Origin: Atherinomorus stipes
Taxonomy: Eukaryota > Chordata > Actinopteri > Atheriniformes > Atherinidae
Direction: 5' to 3'
Assembly (NCBI GenBank): GCA_023101725.1
Contig: JALJCO010001098.1
Span: 1,796,396-1,860,395, forward strand
Length of the DNA stretch: 64,000 nt
Within the stretch, counting starts at the first letter, position 1; every line of letters begins with the position of its first letter. A program made the position numbers and the translations under genes. Positions 57,494 through 64,000 of this stretch are shown here, piece by piece. The notes beneath the pieces are model-generated. The model ran no database searches and was not told the DNA's origin. It saw only the letters and a list, made by a program, of their open reading frames with translations.

Positions 57494-58286
57494 TGTGATA
57501 GGGGTGGGGAACCCCAAATACACAGAGTCCCAGGGGGAGCACTCTATTTAAATAAATATTCAATGTAAGACTGATTAAAAGAATAATGAGGTTTATTCCA
57601 GGCTGAAGTAAAAGACTATTAAAAATGTTCCTAGTCCAGGGCTAGGGAGAAATCCTGGTCAAGCCAGACAGCAACCAGTTAGAACTGCAGTACGGCCTCC
57701 ACAGGGGTTCCTCTCCTCCTCCTCCTCCGTCAGTCCTCTTCTCCGAAACTTGGCCTGGGGGATGGAGGCAACCTGGATGAGGGACAGGCCGTGTAATTCC
57801 ACAAACCGGTGACTGGTGAAGACACTGGATGCTGCAGGAGTTGGTCAGGACAGGGCCACCGCTATCTTGTCACGCGTCACAGCAACAGATAAAAAAAACT
57901 AACAAGCTAAAACCATGCAAGCGGGCCCTGTTGCAACCACTCCAGCAACAACAACAAAAAGGTACTTAGCTGAGGGAGGGGGGTTGGCTCACGCTCCCCC
58001 TCCACCACTCCCAAGGCGCATCCAGTCACCGGCCACTTCTCGCTGTCTGCGCTCCAGTCCAGTCAGACGTCCTCTGTGTGTTCCCCACACCTGGTCTGCT
58101 GTCCACCAACCCAGGAGCCGCTCTCTGTCTGCTCCTGTTCCTTGCTTCTCAGGACCTGCCACCATGCCATCTCAACACTCACACCAGCATCTACTTATCC
58201 CTAATCCCGGGGGCGGGGTTGCAATCAGGCACACATGCCACCCAGGCACTCACCCTCTCTCATACACACAAGATCACTCTGTGACA
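57494..58286 (-). repeat. 3' LTR
   Basis: A 793-bp terminal repeat with TG…CA ends on both strands (plus strand TGTGATAGG … CTCTGTGACA). It matches 63218-64000 throughout, except that this copy has eight extra bases in the GC-rich run near 58207-58217. The transcription end signal is at 57592-57597. Confidence 0.95.
57592..57597 (-). promoter_or_regulatory. AATAAA polyadenylation signal in 3' LTR
   Basis: AATAAA on the minus strand, at the expected place near the 3' side of the LTR. The 5' LTR holds the same hexamer at 63316-63321. Confidence 0.55.
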
Positions 58287-58295
58287 CCCCCCCTT
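58287..58295 (-). promoter_or_regulatory. polypurine tract
   Basis: AAGGGGGGG on the minus strand directly abuts the 3' LTR. This is where plus-strand DNA synthesis is primed in LTR elements. Confidence 0.85.
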
Positions 58296-58337
58296 GACTG
58301 ATATGTTCTAGTCCCTAGAACACCACATCATAAAGTC

Positions 58338-61300
58338 CTAGTCCATGTACCTCTGGGGCCGCACCCCCATGTTGGTCCTTTGGGACCTCCTTGGCTCAGG
58401 TAAGGGTGCCGGCTCATCTAGGGCACCCTCTTCTACAGGTACCCAGAGTCCCCACATAGGCAGAGGTGGGCTGTCTGAATTTTCAATAGGATCAGACCTC
58501 GGGAGCACATAGTGGAGACAAGGTCGAAGGTTGTTACGATGGATGGTACGTTCCGGTCCATCCTTTCCCTCTGGGCGTACTTTATATACAGGACGGTCTG
58601 GGTGAAACCTGTCAACAATCACATAAGGACACTTTTCCCAGCGATCACCAAGCTTACCAGCCTGTCGCCTCCTGTGGTCCCGCACTAAAACCCGTTCTCC
58701 AGGCAGAAGCGGGGCGTCTTTGGCTGTGCGGTCATATAGTCTCTTGTTTTTTTCGCCCACTTTATGAAGGTTGTCAGATGCCCTTTTGTATGCATAAGTG
58801 AGTTGTTCTTGGTGCTTGATCACCCAGTCTGTGGTGCACCCAGAAGGGTCAGTTTCCATGCCCCCAACCAGTAAATCCACAGGGGTCCTCATATGGCGGC
58901 CGAACATCAAAAAGGATGGTGCGTAGCCTGTGGACGCATGTACAGTATTGTTATAGGCTTGAATAAGTCCAGGTAAATACTCCACCCACCTTTGATGTTT
59001 TTCTACTTCCAATGTGCCCAGGAGGTTCAACACAGTCTGGTTAAAACGTTCACAGGCGCCATTACCCATAGGGTGGTATGGGGTCGTTCGACTTTTACGA
59101 CACCCATAAACTTGGCAGAGTTCTTGTATCAACCTAGATTCAAAGTTAGCGCCTTGGTCTGAATGCAGTACCTCAGGACAGCCAAATGGCTGGATCACAT
59201 AGGACCACAGGGCTCGTGCTGTTGTGAGAGCTGTTTGATCTAAGGTGGGAACTGCCCAAGCAAATTTTGTGAACAGATCTGTCATAACAAGTATATTCTG
59301 ATACCTGTCAGCTGGGCGGCTCAATGTCAAAAAATCAATAGCTACCATATGCATGGGGGCTTTAGCAGTGAGTGGCACTAAAGGGGCTTTACCTTGTGGT
59401 CCAGACTTGTGCAGTACGCAGCGCGGACAGGCTTGTAGCCAGGCAGTAATCATGTCCTCCATCTGTGGCCAGTAGAAATTTCTCCGAAGTAGAGCCAGCG
59501 ATTTATCCAGGCCCGGATGCCCCATCTGCTCATGGTACATAGTCCATAGTAGCTGTGCCTGTGATGCTGGAACAACAATCTGATGGAGTGTTTCTAATGT
59601 CTGTGGGTCTTGTACAGTTTTACACACTACCCCATTTCTCAGCTCTAGTCTCTTCCAGTATCTCAATGGGATCTTGACTGGCTGAGCCAGCGATCGCCTC
59701 TCCGTGGCATTTGGCAGCGTACCTCTCTCCATGAACTCCTTGACCTTACACAGATTTAGGTCCTCATCCTGCAGGGTCCTCCACCGTTCATGATCCCAAC
59801 CCAAACTGCTGGCCAGAGCCTGTGAAGTAGTGGCCTCCACTGCTCCCACCGCTTTCTCCTGCTCCTCCTCCTGGATCTGATTTGGAGAGACAATAGGGAA
59901 TCTGGAGAGGACGTCAGCATTAGCATTCTCTTTCCCTGGGCGGTATCGAATGGAATAATCAAAGTTTGCCAACTGTGCGACCCACCTCTGTTCAACAGCT
60001 CCTAACTTGGCAGTCTGCAGGTGGACCAGGGGACTGTTATCAGTCACAACTGCAAATTTAGCCCCCCACAGATAGTCCTTAAACTTCTCCGCAACCGCCC
60101 ATTTCATTGCAAGGAGCTCAAGTTTAAATGAACTATAATTTGCGTCATTGCGTTCTGCTGGGTGCAAACTCCGGCTGGCATATGCAATCACACGTTCGAC
60201 ACCACCCTGTTCTTGGGCCAGTACAGCCCCAAGTCCGATGTTGCTTGCATCAGTGTAAAGGGTAAAAGGCAGGGTGTAGTCAGCATATGCCAAAATGGGA
60301 GCCTGCAGTAGCTCCCCCTTTAGCCTTTGGAAAGCTGCGTCACACTGGTCTGTCCAGTTAACAGGAGGGGAGTTCCGTCGCCTGTTGCGACCAGTGTCTT
60401 TTAACAGTTCATTGAGGGGTCTAGCAATCTTAGCAAAGTCTTTTATAAATCGCCTGTAATACCCCACAAACCCCAAAAAAGAACGGACTTGCCTGACAGT
60501 AGTAGGAGGTTGCCAGTCTGCCACAGCTGTCACTTTTTCCGGGTCGGGCGAGACTCCCTGGTTGCTGACCACATGTCCTAGGAACTTCACTTGCTTCTGG
60601 AACAGCTGGCACTTCTCAGGGCGAAGTTTAAGCCCATAGCGGCCCAGGGACTGAAAGGCCAACTCTAGGTGTTGGAGGTGCTCAGCAAAGCTTCTAGAGA
60701 AAACAATGACATCATCAAGGTAAACCATTGCCGACTCTACCAACTGATCCCCCAGGCATCTCTGCATCAACCTTTGAAAGGTTGCGGGTGCATTACACAA
60801 CCCAAATGGCATCCTTTCAAATTCAAACAACCCAAAGGGGGTTGTGAATGCAGTTTTCTCCCTGTCCTTTTCTTCTACCTCCACCTGCCAATAACCACTA
60901 GCTAAATCTAATGTAGAAAACCATTCTGCTTTCGTCAAGCTAGTTAGTGAGTCTTCAATTCTTGGCAGTGGGTAAGCGTCTTTGTGTGTTACACTATTCA
61001 GTTTGCGATAGTCTACACAAAATCGCCAAGCTCCGCTTTTCTTTTGAACAAGGACAATGGGGGCTGCCCATGGGCTGCAGCTCTCTCGAATGACCCCTCC
61101 ATCCAACATATCCTTCAAGAGGCTACGTATCTCCTTATAAAGGGTTGGGGGCACTGGCCTAAACCGCTCACGAATAGGATTAGCATCACCTGTAGGTATG
61201 GTGTGTTGCACAGCACCCGTACGTCCATAGTCATCCTCATGTGCAGAAAAAACATGTCTCCATCGATGTAAAAGTTGGTTCAGTTGCCTTTGCTCTTCTT

Positions 61301-62276
61301 CAGCCAGTCCGTCTCCCTTAGGAAGAGAAAAAGCAGGGCTTTCTCCAGTTACCTCTGGTCGTTCTGGAGCAGCGTCGACCATGCTGACTTCCACGACTCC
61401 AGGGCCCACTTCCACCATAGAGAGCTCCTTACTGCCTCGGATACCTTCGGGGTTAATAGCAGAAACAGTTGCCAACCTCTGGAACCTGCTGAGTGTGACA
61501 GCATAAGGGTGTACATTCCTGACCCTCACAGGAACACGCCCCTTTCCCACAGTCACCAGAGCTCTTGCCACTTCAACTCCCCCATTTTCCCCTAGGGGTT
61601 CTACCAATCCGTCACATGGCTGAATTTGAGAGGGCAGAGGGATTTTGGCCCAAAGAGTTACTTCACTGTGTGGAGGTATGCTTATAGGGAAGCGGCTGGC
61701 TAGTCTAGCTGTAACTTTCCACTGGTCATTAGTAGCAACAGCAAAAATGCGTTGACAGTCTATGAAAACAGAGTTCCATTCTTTACCAAGGAGTGGCTTT
61801 GGATGTTTTGAAGATGCCTTGTATTTGCTAAAAAGTTCTTCCCAGCAGTCAGCAATTACATTCATCCCAAGGATGGCTTTGTCAGCTCCAACACAGTCAT
61901 CCTTAGCCACAACAATGCCCCGTGCTGGCATCCGGACCCCATGGACCACAAAGTCTGCCACCATATAACCCACCCATGGGATGTTAAGCCCATTTGCTGC
62001 CCTCAATGTCAACCAGGGTAAATCCATACAACCCTTAAGTTGTTTACCCCCAAAGAGGCTCTGGCAGACACTCTCACTAAACAAAGTTACTTGAGACCCA
62101 GTGTCTACTACACACTTCACATTTACCCCATCTACTTCCACATCTACTAGGGGGCAGTCCCCAGTCAGCTTAGCTTTAAGACTGCAGTCAATTGGGTCAC
62201 TGGGAAGGGGTCCGGACACTTGACCCATAGTGGCCGGGTCACTTAAAAATCCTGACCAGATGGTTTTGATGGGCAC
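58338..62276 (-). CDS. pol: gypsy pol polyprotein, intact
   Basis: A 1312-codon uninterrupted frame. Visible parts in order: aspartic protease with DTGS at residues 58-61; reverse transcriptase about 365-575 with D457 (STLDLASGYW) and YLDD at 519-522; RNase H with D676, E720 and D746; integrase zinc finger with H915, H920, C950, C953; integrase core D981, D1040, E1076 with 35 residues between the last two (DD35E); a GPY/F-like module at about 1209-1250. No chromodomain follows. The frame opens at a GTG just after a TAG, so translation most likely comes from a -1 frameshift out of the gag frame, which overlaps it by about 34 bases (62243-62276). All catalytic residues I can check are present. 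Confidence 0.95.
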   Translation of the reverse strand: MPIKTIWSGFLSDPATMGQVSGPLPSDPIDCSLKAKLTGDCPLVDVEVDGVNVKCVVDTGSQVTLFSESVCQSLFGGKQLKGCMDLPWLTLRAANGLNIPWVGYMVADFVVHGVRMPARGIVVAKDDCVGADKAILGMNVIADCWEELFSKYKASSKHPKPLLGKEWNSVFIDCQRIFAVATNDQWKVTARLASRFPISIPPHSEVTLWAKIPLPSQIQPCDGLVEPLGENGGVEVARALVTVGKGRVPVRVRNVHPYAVTLSRFQRLATVSAINPEGIRGSKELSMVEVGPGVVEVSMVDAAPERPEVTGESPAFSLPKGDGLAEEEQRQLNQLLHRWRHVFSAHEDDYGRTGAVQHTIPTGDANPIRERFRPVPPTLYKEIRSLLKDMLDGGVIRESCSPWAAPIVLVQKKSGAWRFCVDYRKLNSVTHKDAYPLPRIEDSLTSLTKAEWFSTLDLASGYWQVEVEEKDREKTAFTTPFGLFEFERMPFGLCNAPATFQRLMQRCLGDQLVESAMVYLDDVIVFSRSFAEHLQHLELAFQSLGRYGLKLRPEKCQLFQKQVKFLGHVVSNQGVSPDPEKVTAVADWQPPTTVRQVRSFLGFVGYYRRFIKDFAKIARPLNELLKDTGRNRRRNSPPVNWTDQCDAAFQRLKGELLQAPILAYADYTLPFTLYTDASNIGLGAVLAQEQGGVERVIAYASRSLHPAERNDANYSSFKLELLAMKWAVAEKFKDYLWGAKFAVVTDNSPLVHLQTAKLGAVEQRWVAQLANFDYSIRYRPGKENANADVLSRFPIVSPNQIQEEEQEKAVGAVEATTSQALASSLGWDHERWRTLQDEDLNLCKVKEFMERGTLPNATERRSLAQPVKIPLRYWKRLELRNGVVCKTVQDPQTLETLHQIVVPASQAQLLWTMYHEQMGHPGLDKSLALLRRNFYWPQMEDMITAWLQACPRCVLHKSGPQGKAPLVPLTAKAPMHMVAIDFLTLSRPADRYQNILVMTDLFTKFAWAVPTLDQTALTTARALWSYVIQPFGCPEVLHSDQGANFESRLIQELCQVYGCRKSRTTPYHPMGNGACERFNQTVLNLLGTLEVEKHQRWVEYLPGLIQAYNNTVHASTGYAPSFLMFGRHMRTPVDLLVGGMETDPSGCTTDWVIKHQEQLTYAYKRASDNLHKVGEKNKRLYDRTAKDAPLLPGERVLVRDHRRRQAGKLGDRWEKCPYVIVDRFHPDRPVYKVRPEGKDGPERTIHRNNLRPCLHYVLPRSDPIENSDSPPLPMWGLWVPVEEGALDEPAPLPEPRRSQRTNMGVRPQRYMD

Positions 62277-62424
62277 CTACGACTGATGTGACCAACTTGT
62301 TCACACAAACTACATATAGGGCGGCCTTGGGAATCCCACTTAAACTTAGCGTTACTGTTGACAGGCATTCTGGGTCTTGGGCTTCTGTTTAGATGTGAGG
62401 AGGACACAAAATGGGGAGAAGCTA
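62243..62424 (-). pseudogene. gag: gag C-terminal segment with CCHC zinc knuckle
   Basis: In a frame one base off from the main gag frame, 62273-62314 encodes a C-x2-C-x4-H-x4-C zinc knuckle (CSLCEQVGHISRRC), the nucleocapsid RNA-binding motif. The frame is open from the C5 run at 62425-62429 (G5 in the sense strand) to a TAA at 62243-62245. It is therefore the natural end of gag, separated from the capsid part by a one-base length change in that homopolymer. Confidence 0.8.
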
Positions 62425-63110
62425 CCCCCTCTCAACTCTTCTAGAATTGTCTTTGTCATGGTTGACATTTGTTCTTTCACATCATCCATAATCTCCGCAC
62501 GCAACTGCTGCTTCCAGTCATTCCCTACCTTTGAGCCTGTAGGTGGTGTTCTACCCACCGCTAAACAGTCATAAGGTGGCCAGTCTTCTCCTTGTTCATC
62601 CTCCAGGGCCAGAGCCTCTGTTTTTACCTGCTCAAAAGTGAGTTGTGGCCCTCTCCGCACCTGCCGCCTAAGCTCTTGGCGGATGGGGCCCTCTCTTAGG
62701 CCCATAATGAACTGGTCTCTGAGCACTGCATCTCCTTGTTCCCGACTCATGGTGTCCTTCTGCTTCAACCTGGAAAACAGTTCTCGTAGTCGTAAAGAGA
62801 AAGACCTCAATGACTGCTGAGGTTCCTGTCTACAATTGAAAAACTGTGTTCTTAAGATGGGAACATGTGTATTGTCTCCATACAGTTCAGACAGTGCATC
62901 AAAAATCTTCTTAACCGTATTTCTGTCAGTTTGGTCCAACGCTAGAATCTCTCGTTTTGCTTCCCCATCTAATAGTCCAAGGACAAACTCAGCTTTTTGC
63001 GAGTCTCTGATAGATTGAAAAGTAAACAGTGTCTCTATTTGTCTCTGCCATTCTCCAAATTTAACATCTGACTGTGCACCACTAAATTTTGGTGCCCAGG
63101 GTCCACCCAT
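62352..63110 (-). CDS. gag: gag capsid region, frame-broken at both ends
   Basis: A 252-codon frame. It contains FGEWQRQIETLF, FVLGLLDGEAKREIL, LRSFSLRLRELFSRLKQKD and QFIMGLREGPIRQELRRQV, the pattern of retrotransposon gag capsid domains that assemble the particle. The first ATG here (63110) is probably not the original start: an upstream ATG at 63161-63163 is in another frame and open up to the A6 run (T6 in the sense strand) at 63111-63116. The last 20 or so residues after the G5 run are out of frame, ending at TAA before the zinc knuckle. Both breaks are at homopolymers, so either mutation or read error could explain them. Confidence 0.85.
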   Translation of the reverse strand: MGGPWAPKFSGAQSDVKFGEWQRQIETLFTFQSIRDSQKAEFVLGLLDGEAKREILALDQTDRNTVKKIFDALSELYGDNTHVPILRTQFFNCRQEPQQSLRSFSLRLRELFSRLKQKDTMSREQGDAVLRDQFIMGLREGPIRQELRRQVRRGPQLTFEQVKTEALALEDEQGEDWPPYDCLAVGRTPPTGSKVGNDWKQQLRAEIMDDVKEQMSTMTKTILEELRGGSFSPFCVLLTSKQKPKTQNACQQ

Positions 63111-63197
63111 AAAAAAGGAATCATCATGGGTTGTGCTCCTGATTGGGACTGTTCAGTTGACATATTTATTTAATAGAGGCTCAACCCAAAGGACCAA

Positions 63198-63215
63198 TCC
63201 TGCCCGACAACGCCA
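63198..63215 (-). promoter_or_regulatory. primer-binding site, tRNA-Ser-like
   Basis: Two bases after the 5' LTR the minus strand reads TGGCGTTGTCGGGCAGGATT. It is complementary to a tRNA 3' end in CCA and resembles serine tRNA (AGA/TGA) ends, with one substitution and one extra G. The tRNA identity is my inference from remembered tRNA sequences. Confidence 0.7.
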
Positions 63216-63217
63216 CT

Positions 63218-64000
63218 TGTGATAGGGGTGGGGAACCCCAAATACACAGAGTCCCAGGGGGAGCACTCTATTTAAATAAATATTCAATGTAAGACTGATT
63301 AAAAGAATAATGAGGTTTATTCCAGGCTGAAGTAAAAGACTATTAAAAATGTTCCTAGTCCAGGGCTAGGGAGAAATCCTGGTCAAGCCAGACAGCAACC
63401 AGTTAGAACTGCAGTACGGCCTCCACAGGGGTTCCTCTCCTCCTCCTCCTCCGTCAGTCCTCTTCTCCGAAACTTGGCCTGGGGGATGGAGGCAACCTGG
63501 ATGAGGGACAGGCCGTGTAATTCCACAAACCGGTGACTGGTGAAGACACTGGATGCTGCAGGAGTTGGTCAGGACAGGGCCACCGCTATCTTGTCACGCG
63601 TCACAGCAACAGATAAAAAAAACTAACAAGCTAAAACCATGCAAGCGGGCCCTGTTGCAACCACTCCAGCAACAACAACAAAAAGGTACTTAGCTGAGGG
63701 AGGGGGGTTGGCTCACGCTCCCCCTCCACCACTCCCAAGGCGCATCCAGTCACCGGCCACTTCTCGCTGTCTGCGCTCCAGTCCAGTCAGACGTCCTCTG
63801 TGTGTTCCCCACACCTGGTCTGCTGTCCACCAACCCAGGAGCCGCTCTCTGTCTGCTCCTGTTCCTTGCTTCTCAGGACCTGCCACCATGCCATCTCAAC
63901 ACTCACACCAGCATCTACTTATCCCTAATCCCGGTTGCAATCAGGCACACATGCCACCCAGGCACTCACCCTCTCTCATACACACAAGATCACTCTGTGA
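63218..64000 (-). repeat. 5' LTR, cut 2 bp short by window end
   Basis: It matches the 3' LTR base for base by eye, and the lengths agree exactly once one 8-bp deletion near 63932 is allowed for. The final CA of the terminus lies beyond 64000. Confidence 0.93.

Larger units (their letters stand above)
57494..64000 (-). mobile_element. Ty3/gypsy LTR retrotransposon, almost complete
   Basis: On the minus strand the order is 5' LTR (63218 to beyond the window), primer-binding site, gag, pol, polypurine tract, 3' LTR. pol order (protease, RT, RNase H, integrase) defines Ty3/gypsy. No env-like frame and no chromodomain are seen. The full element would be about 6.5 kb, and the window ends two bases before its outer LTR end. 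The left flank ends 'attgcaaa'. The right flank lies outside, so the target duplication cannot be checked here. Confidence 0.95.

Noticed and set aside
57494..64000. Endogenous retrovirus
   Set aside because: pol order fits Ty3/gypsy, and there is no env-like frame between pol and the 3' LTR (only about 50 bases).

Overview
This window reads as non-coding DNA from a teleost fish nuclear genome. It is AT-rich, has no operon-like or bacterial gene structure, and is crowded with element types typical of ray-finned fish: a Ty3/gypsy LTR retrotransposon, L2- and RTE/Rex-type LINE fragments, tRNA-derived SINEs, and many small DNA transposons of the hAT (8-bp target duplication), piggyBac-like (TTAA), Tc1/mariner-like (TA) and PIF/Harbinger-like (TTA) kinds. 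I found no convincing host exon on either strand. Most short open frames look like chance or lie inside repeats. The host part is probably intergenic or a large intron. The fish assignment rests on repeat content only.

Layout. 0-8.3 kb: mostly unassigned, with one TTAA element (290-660), a hAT fragment, microsatellites and one copy of an unnamed repeat (6429-7050). 8.3-11.8 kb: a striking hairpin (8301-8444), a Harbinger-type Myb/SANT remnant and a LINE tail. 12.05-13.57 kb: an extreme A-rich tract that may be an assembly artefact. 14.8-21 kb: two more copies of the first TTAA family and a 1.47-kb hAT element holding a TTAA foldback element. 22.6-27 kb: LINE fragment, two hAT MITEs with target duplications, a second TTAA family, SINE-like fragments. 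27.9-30.8 kb: an RTE/Rex fragment, then a 2.4-kb dead L2 element. 31.5-33.7 kb: rearranged tRNA-like pieces, a 1-kb inverted-repeat element and a Harbinger transposase fragment. 39-54.9 kb: SINE, a foldback element with ZNF143-like sites, hAT, Harbinger-like and TTAA elements, including a nest of three DNA elements at 50.5-52.2 kb. 57.5-64.0 kb: a nearly complete, very young gypsy element on the minus strand, the only large coding unit here.

Function. The gypsy element is the only system that could work as a unit: LTR, primer-binding site, gag, a 1312-residue pol (protease, reverse transcriptase, RNase H, integrase) with catalytic residues in place, polypurine tract and LTR. The LTRs differ by one 8-bp indel as far as I can compare by eye. 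gag carries two homopolymer frame breaks. The small DNA elements are non-autonomous and would depend on transposases encoded elsewhere. I do not see evidence for an undescribed multi-gene system. The notable signals are element nesting, a built-in empty site, unusual hairpins and the A-rich tract.
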